Shown here one piece after another: positions 1 to 4,596 of a stretch of 8,462 nucleotides of DNA. The notes below the pieces were generated by a model. That model ran no database searches, was not told the DNA's origin, and was given only the letters and a program-made list of their open reading frames with translations. The translations under genes and the position numbers were made by a program. How positions within the stretch are numbered: the first letter of the stretch is position 1; each line of letters starts with the position of its first letter. Origin of the DNA: an uncultured Desulfobacterales bacterium (lineage in GTDB: Bacteria; Desulfobacterota; Desulfobacteria; Desulfobacterales; JAFDCJ01); contig CALZJV010000600.1 in the NCBI GenBank assembly GCA_945787595.1, positions 1-8,462 on the forward strand. The letters are read 5' to 3'.

Positions 1-2
1 TA

Positions 3-107
3 TTAATCATTTCTGCATTGGAAACGCTTAGTTCTCCCGTTTTAGAAATGGATGATCGCTACCTAGTGGATCGATTCCAAATTAATATTCTATGTAACGC
101 TAATTAA
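3..107 (+). CDS. possible 3' tail of a plus-strand gene cut by the window edge
   Basis: One plus-strand frame is open from base 3 to a TAA at 105-107, giving 34 codons that include the stretch LEMDDRYLVDRF. It could be the end of a gene entering from the left and converging on the marR gene, whose stop is at 119. An open run this short at a window edge can easily occur by chance. There is no recognisable domain and no terminator hairpin between the two stops. I do not recognise the sequence; the flanking DNA would settle it. Confidence 0.2.
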   Translation, partial: LIISALETLSSPVLEMDDRYLVDRFQINILCNAN

Positions 108-118
108 GAATTATCATA

Positions 119-550
119 CTAGGACGGGTTGAACTTCTGAAAGACACTGTTCAGGACGCGCTTGAACACTTCAATCTGCTCTTGAGAAAATCCGGATTTG
201 ATCTCTTCGTTAACTCTCTTGATGACGGGTTTTGCCTTGTCGCATTCCTCGGTCCCTTCGGGAGTTATGTATATCCTAATGGAACGTCTATCATTCTTGC
301 TCGCTCTGCGCATGACAAAAGCAGATCTCTCAAGGCGATCAATAAGGCCCGTCAAAGTGGCATTTTTCACACCCAAGGTCTTGCTCAACGCGGTCATGGT
401 TTGCCCGTCATCGCGCTGTAATAGAAAGAGGATGCCGGCTTGCCCCAGGGTTACCTTAATCCCCTCGGTGAGAAGGGCGTTGGTGATATAGGTCCGCAGC
501 TTTTGCTGCGCCATGAAAAGTTGGTATATTAGGCGGTCATCGGTTTTCAT
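119..550 (-). CDS. MarR-family winged-helix transcriptional regulator
   Basis: This 143-residue protein has the normal length and layout of MarR regulators, which are dimeric DNA-binding repressors that often release DNA on binding small phenolics or other ligands. An N-terminal helical dimerisation region (about 5-30) is followed by a winged helix-turn-helix. Residues 52-75 (TMTALSKTLGVKNATLTGLI) are the recognition region, and the wing carries the hallmark NDRR at 86-89. C-terminal helices at about 105-140 complete the dimer interface. A good Shine-Dalgarno, GGAGG at 560-564, lies 9 nt before the ATG. It is the last gene of a minus-strand cluster with the 44-residue ORF and the truncated hydrolase. 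A MarR-like palindrome in the promoter at 1895-1923 is a plausible target, which would make the cluster autoregulated. The ligand is unknown. Family assignment is firm; the target is inferred. Confidence 0.93.
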   Translation of the reverse strand: MKTDDRLIYQLFMAQQKLRTYITNALLTEGIKVTLGQAGILFLLQRDDGQTMTALSKTLGVKNATLTGLIDRLERSAFVMRRASKNDRRSIRIYITPEGTEECDKAKPVIKRVNEEIKSGFSQEQIEVFKRVLNSVFQKFNPS

Positions 551-569
551 TCATCCGTTCCTCCAGGTC

Positions 570-598
570 TGTATACATGCCCGAACACTAGGGTGCAA
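570..598 (-). promoter_or_regulatory. possible secondary promoter before marR
   Basis: On the minus strand TTGCAC (593-598) and TATACA (570-575) are separated by 17 nt, a reasonable sigma70 match. The predicted start of transcription, near 563, would fall inside the marR ribosome binding site. The match may therefore be fortuitous, with marR transcribed by read-through from upstream. Confidence 0.25.
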
Positions 599-606
599 GG
601 TTGCAG

Positions 607-741
607 TTACTGCTGGGTCTTTAAGGTGTAGGGACACATGGAGACACATTTAATACAGGTATACATGGAATGGTCATCAACGCCGGTTACATGATTGTTC
701 CTTGCAAAAAGTGTTTTGATCTCTTGAACCGTTCCGTTCAT
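607..741 (-). CDS. 44-residue small protein with CxxCxxxCP motif
   Basis: The ORF starts at ATG 739-741, ends at TAA 607-609 and encodes 44 residues. It is preceded by a strong Shine-Dalgarno, GGAGG at 748-752 with a 6-nt gap. Its notable feature is a C-terminal cluster, YTCIKCVSMCPYT (residues 27-39), with Cys at 29, 32 and 36 and Pro at 37. The spacing CxxCxxxCP matches the last three cysteines of the bacterial [4Fe-4S] ferredoxin motif (CxxCxxCxxxCP), so the first ligand of a canonical cluster is missing. It could be a small metal-binding protein, one half of a dimeric site, or the stump of a larger Fe-S protein. It lies between a marR remnant and the intact marR and is probably cotranscribed. 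I do not recognise the family. Confidence 0.6.
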   Translation of the reverse strand: MNGTVQEIKTLFARNNHVTGVDDHSMYTCIKCVSMCPYTLKTQQ

Positions 742-823
742 GTTAAACCTCCGTGCCCAGGTTGCTTTGCGGACCACTGTAAGTCTGGTACATGTGTATT
801 TAGAAATGAAATGTTCGCGCTTT

Positions 824-997
824 TTAATTAAAATTTTTGGAAAAGCTGTCGAGTATTTTTTTCAGTGATTCCACGCCCTGTTTTGAAAAACCGTTTTCGA
901 TCTCTTTCACTGAATTGATCCCTTCAAATCCCTTCTTGGTTATCGCCATGTTCCATTTTCTTCTGTCATTGGAAGTCGCTTGTATCGTTAAGGCCAT
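824..997 (-). pseudogene. 5'-truncated MarR-family regulator remnant
   Basis: Fifty-seven codons end at TAA 824-826 and read as the wing and C-terminal helices of a MarR protein. The remnant has the NDRR wing signature (residues 10-13), then an ITKKG strand corresponding to ITPEG in the intact regulator. It ends with GFSKQGVESLKKILDSF, which parallels GFSQEQIEVFKRVLNSVF in the 119-550 protein. Relative to that protein about eight residues are missing between wing and last helix. The entire N-terminal half, including the helix-turn-helix, is absent. The in-frame ATG at 995-997 has no Shine-Dalgarno and lies inside the wing. Homology-like sequence runs up to the hydrolase stop but in a different frame. 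This is best explained as a decayed paralogue joined to the truncated hydrolase by a deletion. Confidence 0.75.
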
Positions 998-1010
998 AGA
1001 TTTCTTATGA

Positions 1011-1760
1011 TTAAGCGCAAACGGGTGGAAAGCTGCTTTTAAGTTTCAAGGCAAATTCAAGCGGAAATCTCCTGTCATTTTCTCCATGGATTAGCATTAC
1101 CGGCATGATTAATGATGGGGCTAAACGTGCCGGGCTTACCGTGTCCAGTAGATTTCGATAAAAAAGGTTCATCCAAAACAAAATCATAGAACCGAAGCAA
1201 ATGCCAAAAAAAGGATTAAACCATCGATAGAGGCTTAACAAGGCCTCTTCTGTGTAGGCATAACTTGCCTCCAAGAATAGAAGCTGGATTTTATCAGGGT
1301 TGCGGCTTGCCGCAATAATGGCCCCTGCTGAGCCGGCAGAGTGTCCGTAAAGAATAACGGGCTGACCTGACCAGTTTATTATTGACTCGATATCTTCGGC
1401 AAATCTAATGGCATTCATAAACCTTCGTGGACTGGAGCCGCCATGGTCCCTGGCACTGTGAATAACTGTTGTAAACCCCCATTGGCCAAAGATTCGGGCC
1501 CGGAAAATCATGCGATCCCGATTTCGTCCCCAGCCATGAGCAAAAACCACCGTACCCTTTGAGGGACCATCGGGATCAATGCGCCACACTTCTAGAAAAC
1601 CGCCGTCAATAGCTGGAATTTTTATATCGATTATTTTGCCCCAGTCTGGCTTGTCACTCACTGGATTCCGCGGCAATTGCTGGACCAAATAAGTAAGAAT
1701 GAGGGCAAATAGCAAATAGGCGATTAAGATCCCACCTAAGATGTAGAAAAATATCAGCAA
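1011..1760 (-). CDS. membrane-anchored alpha/beta hydrolase, C-terminally truncated
   Basis: The 249-residue reading begins with a single hydrophobic segment (about 1-27), a probable N-terminal membrane anchor. An alpha/beta-hydrolase core follows: the HGW oxyanion-loop motif at 75-77, a DHGGS loop at 105-109, the nucleophile elbow GHSAG at 139-143 (Ser141), and the acid-strand motif HGENDRRFP at 225-233 (Asp229). The catalytic His normally follows the acid residue by some 25-40 residues, but the protein ends after SSFPPVCA, so no candidate His is present. The reading then runs into a MarR remnant in another frame. The start is uncertain: the first start-like codon after an in-frame TAA is TTG 1758-1760, with no clear Shine-Dalgarno. 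Substrate is unknown; esterase, lipase and S33-peptidase-like activities are all possible for the family. The enzyme is probably inactive unless the His comes from elsewhere. Confidence 0.8.
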   Translation of the reverse strand: MLIFFYILGGILIAYLLFALILTYLVQQLPRNPVSDKPDWGKIIDIKIPAIDGGFLEVWRIDPDGPSKGTVVFAHGWGRNRDRMIFRARIFGQWGFTTVIHSARDHGGSSPRRFMNAIRFAEDIESIINWSGQPVILYGHSAGSAGAIIAASRNPDKIQLLFLEASYAYTEEALLSLYRWFNPFFGICFGSMILFWMNLFYRNLLDTVSPARLAPSLIMPVMLIHGENDRRFPLEFALKLKSSFPPVCA

Positions 1761-1784
1761 GTTATCAGCTTCAAAGTTATAATT

Positions 1785-1877
1785 TTACGGTACGATGTCC
1801 AATAAAAGAGCTAAAGTCGGATTTCGGCCAATTTGCCCGTTTTCGTTTGTAAATAACTCCAAAACGTCGTTATCCAT
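1785..1877 (-). CDS. possible 30-codon leader ORF in frame with the hydrolase
   Basis: Downstream of the promoter at 1895-1923, ATG 1875-1877 opens a 30-residue reading (MDNDVLELFTNENG at its start) that stops at TAA 1785-1787. The same frame continues nine codons after that stop into the hydrolase TTG start. It could be a leader peptide, or the true hydrolase N-terminus interrupted by a nonsense mutation. No good Shine-Dalgarno is visible and the sequence is not recognised. Confidence 0.25.
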   Translation of the reverse strand: MDNDVLELFTNENGQIGRNPTLALLLDIVP

Positions 1878-1894
1878 ATCAACTTTTATTCGAT

Positions 1895-1923
1895 ATATTA
1901 TTTAGTATGCTAAATATTGTCAA
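1895..1923 (-). promoter_or_regulatory. strong sigma70-type promoter for the hydrolase-marR cluster
   Basis: On the minus strand TTGACA (1918-1923) and TAATAT (1895-1900) are separated by exactly 17 nt, nearly the consensus. The predicted transcription start is about 1888, giving a leader of about 128 nt before the hydrolase. The spacer is almost entirely an inverted repeat, so a bound repressor would directly block RNA polymerase. Confidence 0.75.
1899..1916. promoter_or_regulatory. palindromic operator, MarR/SlyA-like
   Basis: TATTTAGTATGCTAAATA consists of two perfect 7-bp inverted arms (TATTTAG / CTAAATA) around a 4-bp centre. It resembles the TTAGCAAGCTAA boxes known for SlyA/MarR proteins in size and in its TTAG...CTAA ends. 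It occupies the -35/-10 spacer of the minus-strand promoter. A degenerate second copy (ATTTTATTACGCTAAAT, 1929-1945) and an extra AGCTAAAT half-site (1923-1930) lie beside it, as is common for cooperatively bound MarR dimers. The likely binder is the MarR protein encoded at 119-550; this is inferred from proximity. Confidence 0.65.
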
Positions 1924-1946
1924 GCTAAATTTTATTACGCTAAATA
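1917..1946 (+). promoter_or_regulatory. possible divergent plus-strand promoter
   Basis: TTGTCA (1917-1922), 18 nt, then TAAATA (1941-1946) forms a plus-strand promoter candidate. Its -35 overlaps the minus-strand -35, because ATTGTCAA can be read on both strands. Its -10 overlaps the degenerate second operator copy. A Shine-Dalgarno-like AAAGGA (1965-1970) and ATG 1981 follow at plausible distances. Confidence 0.35.
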
Positions 1947-1980
1947 AAAAACGAAAATTTACAGAAAGGATAAATTAATA

Positions 1981-2040
1981 ATGAATGCAGAGGGGTTCAG
2001 CTTTGATGAAAGAAGAACACCCCCAAAGGCTCCGAACTGA
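1981..2040 (+). CDS. possible 19-codon ORF downstream of the divergent promoter
   Basis: ATG 1981 follows AAAGGA (1965-1970) by 10 nt and begins a 19-residue reading, MNAEGFSFDERRTPPKAPN, that ends at TGA 2038-2040. An overlapping frame from ATG 1985 runs to 2215 but has an unnatural composition and is judged spurious. The short ORF could be a leader peptide or the 5' stump of a lost gene once controlled by the MarR operator. No homology is recognised. Confidence 0.25.
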   Translation: MNAEGFSFDERRTPPKAPN

Positions 2041-2072
2041 ATCGAATGTTGAAAATTATGTCTTTAGCGGGG

Positions 2073-2136
2073 CTGGAATAATGGGTTTGTGGGTTTCGGG
2101 ATGCTGGACCAATAGTCCTTCATTCCATTATTCCAG
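2073..2136. repeat. 12-bp perfect inverted repeat with 40-bp loop
   Basis: CTGGAATAATGG at 2073-2084 is the exact reverse complement of CCATTATTCCAG at 2125-2136. The arms enclose 40 bp. They could form a cruciform or RNA hairpin, or be the ends of a small degenerate mobile or repeated element. Nothing inside the loop is coding. Confidence 0.6.
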
Positions 2137-2194
2137 GATTGAGGCGAAACTCGGTGCTGGATATGATTCTATTTTGTCACTAATTTTACTAATT

Positions 2195-2209
2195 ATCAGA
2201 ATGTCTGAT
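2195..2209. repeat. short palindrome downstream of tatA
   Basis: ATCAGA (2195-2200), a 3-nt centre and TCTGAT (2204-2209) make a perfect inverted repeat about 65 bp beyond the tatA stop. It has few GC pairs and no T-run, so it is a poor terminator. A protein binding site or chance are both possible. Confidence 0.35.
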
Positions 2210-2273
2210 TCTTAATCGCTCTTTATCCGATTTTTATCCAATAATCCATGATCGACTGGTTTACAGCTGCGTA

Positions 2274-2456
2274 TCAGGGTTTTTCTTCCTCTTCTATCTT
2301 TTCAGGTGTTTTTTTTTCCTCTTCATCCGACGCGCCTTTAAAATTTCGAATGGCCTTGCCCATCCCCGCGCCAATTTCCGGTAATTTGCCGGCTCCAAAG
2401 ATGATTAGGATAATCACTAATATTATGATAAGTTCCGGCATTCCAATTCCAAACAT
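2274..2456 (-). CDS. tatA: Sec-independent translocase subunit TatA/TatE
   Basis: The 60-residue protein has the complete TatA plan. A very short N-terminus with the conserved polar Glu8 is followed by one transmembrane helix (about 7-20). The hinge FGAGKLP (20-26) and an amphipathic helix, [16 protein letters not shown] (27-42), come next, then a highly acidic tail. TatA oligomerises in the inner membrane and forms the size-adjustable pathway for folded twin-arginine substrates recruited by TatBC. No tatB or tatC lies in the window, so those partners must be elsewhere. AGGAGG (2461-2466) overlaps the stop codon of the upstream Cys-rich gene and sits 4 nt before the ATG, indicating cotranscription and probable translational coupling. 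The short length and hinge favour TatA/E over TatB. Confidence 0.95.
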   Translation of the reverse strand: MFGIGMPELIIILVIILIIFGAGKLPEIGAGMGKAIRNFKGASDEEEKKTPEKIEEEEKP

Positions 2457-2464
2457 GTTACCTC

Positions 2465-2878
2465 CTATTCTTCGGGCCTGGTTTGTTTGAGTTCATTAAT
2501 AAGCTGCATGAATTCCTTTGATTTTAGATACCGATCAACGCTGCCTTGATAATCAATCCATGTCTTCCAGGCATCAATCCAGGCCTCATTATGCCAGTAG
2601 CAGTCCGGATCCCCGGCTCCCTTGAGCTTTTCAATAAAGTCTAAATATTCTTCCGAGCACCCTTCGCAAAAATTATATGGCACATTCAGTTTGCGACCGT
2701 AACCGGTGGTGTCATCCGGGCCCCGGTCAATCTGGGTGCCGCACTTCTCACATTTAAAGGCGCATTGGGTGCATTGAAAAACTTTTCGAACTGCCAGGAC
2801 CTTGCGCTTTCTGATTAACTCAGACTGCTTCTGTTCGACCAGACCTTTTTTGTCTTTAAATGATATAATATTTGACAT
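2465..2878 (-). CDS. Cys-rich, probably zinc-ribbon protein cotranscribed with tatA
   Basis: I do not recognise a named family. The 137-residue protein begins with a charged helical region (about 8-33). Two adjacent CxxC pairs follow (C36/C39 and C43/C46), then a third (C71/C74) and a single C93 close to H96. This pattern suggests one or two zinc (or Fe-S) knuckles. The C-terminus is rich in Trp and Tyr (W95, W100, W104, W107) and ends in a helix. There is no signal peptide or membrane segment, so it should be cytoplasmic. GGAG (2885-2888) lies 6 nt before ATG 2876-2878. The stop lies 8 bp from the tatA start, inside the tatA ribosome binding site, so the two are made together. A role in a Tat-exported metalloprotein pathway is possible but is only inference from position. 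Confidence 0.8.
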   Translation of the reverse strand: MSNIISFKDKKGLVEQKQSELIRKRKVLAVRKVFQCTQCAFKCEKCGTQIDRGPDDTTGYGRKLNVPYNFCEGCSEEYLDFIEKLKGAGDPDCYWHNEAWIDAWKTWIDYQGSVDRYLKSKEFMQLINELKQTRPEE

Positions 2879-2933
2879 TTATCACTCCGATCACCCAGGC
2901 CAGGGTCATTCGGGCTTCTATAGAAAACAACAA

Positions 2934-2948
2934 GGACATCGGACGTCC
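2934..2948. repeat. inverted repeat at the tatA-operon transcription start
   Basis: GGACATCGGACGTCC forms arms GGACAT / ACGTCC with one G-T mismatch around CGG. It covers the predicted transcription start of the promoter at 2951-2979. It could be an operator or a 5'-mRNA hairpin. Confidence 0.35.
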
Positions 2949-2950
2949 TG

Positions 2951-2979
2951 AATATAACACCCGGCAATTTTCGTGTCAA
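2951..2979 (-). promoter_or_regulatory. sigma70-type promoter of the Cys-rich/tatA operon
   Basis: On the minus strand TTGACA (2974-2979) and TATATT (2951-2956) are spaced by 17 nt. This predicts a start near 2944 and a leader of about 66 nt before ATG 2876-2878. The consensus -35 and exact spacing make it a convincing promoter. Confidence 0.7.
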
Positions 2980-3146
2980 TCATTTCAAGTTTTAACTATC
3001 AGATTTGTGAAATTCGGCCACTAACACAGGAAGGCACCAGAAAAAGAATCTCATTCTTAACATGCCTCTTATTCTAAACGGTCTCAAGAGAGTTATATTA
3101 TAGCCTTTGGGTCTTAGTGGCTGATCTATTAGCCTAAATCTATATC

Positions 3147-3175
3147 TTGCTAAACAAATATTCGCGTGTTAATTT
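3147..3175 (+). promoter_or_regulatory. candidate promoter for the MetE-like gene
   Basis: TTGCTA (3147-3152), 17 nt, then TAATTT (3170-3175) is a moderate sigma70 match. It would leave a leader of about 125 nt before ATG 3309. The region is AT-rich, so chance matches are expected. Confidence 0.35.
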
Positions 3176-3308
3176 AAAGGTTTTGATAGGGTTTCATCTC
3201 TGTTGGTTTATTGGAAATAATGGGAGCAGGGCAAAAAATCGTATTAAAAATAAAATCAGTTAGCGAAATTGCGAATTTAAAAATAACCTTCCGCAAGGAG
3301 TCTCGAAA

Positions 3309-4376
3309 ATGATCGAAAAGATTCAGGCAAACTGCATTGCCACCCTGATCGGCAGTCTCCCACTGACCGATCATGGGCAAGCCAGCGACCTGATAATGGA
3401 ATATACACCCGAAATCCCTTACTGGGCGCAGCTTCCGGTCCATAAAAAGGAAGGGATGATGGTCCAGTTTACACAAGGGCTGCCGGGTTTTTACAATGAA
3501 AATGGCAAGGGTTTTGTCAATACTGACAGCGCGTCCTATGATAATGATTTGTTGGAATTTTTTGAAGATTATATGGCGGTTATTGAAGGAAAAATCGAAC
3601 TTGACACGTCTCGATTTGCCCTGAATGAGGATGCCGCCAGAGGGTTCTTTGTGTTTTTGGAGCGCCTTCAAACCCTTGCCGCACCCCCCATAGCCGTTAA
3701 AGGTCAAATTACCGGCCCGTTCACATTAGGTACCGGAATTGTCGATCAGAATAAAAGGTCCATTTTTTATGATTCCCAGCTAAGAGATACTTTGGTTAAG
3801 CTATTGGCCATGAAAGCCCGCTGGCAAGCACGCCGACTTGCGCTGCTGCAACGGCCGGTGATGATTTTTTTTGACGAACCCGGTCTTGCAGGGGTCGGTT
3901 CCTCTGAGTTTACCAGCATTTCCAACGAGGAGATCCGCCAGTGCTTAGAGGAAGTTTTCGAAGCCGTTCACCTGGAAGGCGGGCTTGCCGGAGTCCATAT
4001 TTGTGCCAATACGGACTGGTCACTGGTACTTGAATCCCCGGCGGATATTGTCAGCTTTGACGCTTATGCCTATTTCGACCGGTTTATTCTTTATCCCGAT
4101 CAGATAAAAAAATTTCTTGAATCCGGCAAGATCCTGGCGTGGGGGATTGTGCCGACGTTGAATGTCGAGCAACTTGAAAGGGAAACGGCTGCCTCATTGC
4201 TGATCCAGTGGGATGAAAAGGTTAAACAACTTGAATCACTTGGAATTGACGCACACAAGCTGACCGCCCAATCCCTGATTACCCCCAGTTGCGGTACAGG
4301 ATCTTTGAGCATTGATCTTGCCAAAAAGGTGCTTAAGTTGACCAGGGATATATCGCATGAAATAAGAGGTCGGTAA
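3309..4376 (+). CDS. stand-alone MetE catalytic-domain (core-MetE) methionine synthase homologue
   Basis: The 355-residue protein matches the C-terminal, catalytic TIM barrel of cobalamin-independent methionine synthase, in the UROD/MetE superfamily. It has an N-terminal IGSLP strand (14-18), GQITGPFTL (132-140) and FFDEP (187-191). The zinc site is represented by VHICAN (His230, Cys232), the SFDAY segment (Asp251, where MetE has Glu) and PSCGTGSL (Cys328). The N-terminal half of MetE, which helps bind polyglutamyl-folate, is absent. Such short forms are known as folate-independent 'core' methionine synthases, which are thought to take the methyl group from corrinoid carriers. In an anaerobe with a Wood-Ljungdahl-type pathway this would make methionine from homocysteine. 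GGAG (3297-3300) lies 8 nt before the ATG. A different thiol methyltransferase role cannot be excluded. Confidence 0.8.
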   Translation: MIEKIQANCIATLIGSLPLTDHGQASDLIMEYTPEIPYWAQLPVHKKEGMMVQFTQGLPGFYNENGKGFVNTDSASYDNDLLEFFEDYMAVIEGKIELDTSRFALNEDAARGFFVFLERLQTLAAPPIAVKGQITGPFTLGTGIVDQNKRSIFYDSQLRDTLVKLLAMKARWQARRLALLQRPVMIFFDEPGLAGVGSSEFTSISNEEIRQCLEEVFEAVHLEGGLAGVHICANTDWSLVLESPADIVSFDAYAYFDRFILYPDQIKKFLESGKILAWGIVPTLNVEQLERETAASLLIQWDEKVKQLESLGIDAHKLTAQSLITPSCGTGSLSIDLAKKVLKLTRDISHEIRGR

Positions 4377-4380
4377 GCTT

Positions 4381-4520
4381 ATTGAATATTTTTGATTGAC
4401 GATTGAAGATTTAAGGTCCGCCTCCGGCGGATCCATTTTAAGAAGGACGGAGCGAAGCGACATCCATAGATATTCAATCTGCAATCTTCAATTTTCAATT
4501 CCGACTTGTCTGGGTTTAGG
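4381..4520. repeat. dispersed inverted-arm repeat, copy 1
   Basis: This element fills the gap after the MetE-like gene. A left arm at 4381-4412 (including GATTGAC GATTGAA GATTTAA) is imperfectly complementary to a right arm at about 4469-4500 built of AATCTTC-type 7-mers; about 23 of 30 positions pair. Between the arms lie a GC hairpin (4417-4431) and GGAGCGAAGCGA. From the ATTTTAA near 4435 to about 4520 it matches the copy at 7062-7190, ending in AATTCCGACTTGTCTGGG. It has no coding capacity and resembles a MITE- or REP-like unit. Confidence 0.75.
4417..4431 (+). terminator. GC-rich hairpin after the MetE-like gene
   Basis: TCCGCC-TCC-GGCGGA is a perfect 6-bp stem with a 3-nt loop, extendable by two further pairs if G-U is allowed. 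It lies 40 bp past the stop at 4376. It is not followed by a real T-run (only ATTTTAA), and it is part of the dispersed repeat. Any terminator role is therefore uncertain. Confidence 0.35.
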
Positions 4521-4596
4521 GACTATAGCTGCCGCGAAAGAACGTTAATAAAATAATAACAAAAAGTTACTGCTACAGGAAAAGGCGAGGTATTCG

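Larger units (their letters stand above)
2041..2273. other. intergenic stretch without a supported gene
   Basis: No reading here has both a ribosome binding site and protein-like composition. The stretch carries a 12-bp inverted repeat (2073-2084 / 2125-2136) and a short palindrome (2195-2209). No clear rho-independent terminator is visible after tatA, which ends at 2274. Confidence 0.5.
2879..3308. other. 430-bp divergent intergenic region
   Basis: The gap separates the minus-strand Cys-rich/tatA operon from the plus-strand methionine synthase homologue. It holds the promoter of the former (2951-2979), a palindrome at its start site and a candidate promoter for the latter (3147-3175). AAGAAT-CTC-ATTCTT near 3045-3060 is a short AT-rich inverted repeat. 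No small ORF with a ribosome binding site and no recognisable SAM or cobalamin riboswitch was seen. Confidence 0.5.

Noticed and set aside
1985..2215. Plus-strand ORF of 76 codons
   Set aside because: Its start is poorly placed relative to the Shine-Dalgarno-like AAAGGA, the composition is not protein-like, and it runs through an inverted repeat.
2248..2490. Plus-strand ORF opposite tatA
   Set aside because: It is the antisense shadow of tatA; the TatA reading has clear motifs and a strong ribosome binding site.
3147..3308. SAM or cobalamin riboswitch in the leader of the methionine synthase homologue
   Set aside because: None of the conserved core segments of these riboswitches could be recognised, and the leader is very AT-rich with little stem potential.
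3174..3707. Minus-strand ORF of 177 codons
   Set aside because: It is antisense to the 5' part of the MetE-like gene, lacks a ribosome binding site and has no recognisable domain.
4417..4431. Confident rho-independent terminator
   Set aside because: The stem is good but there is no T-run after it, and it belongs to the dispersed repeat.
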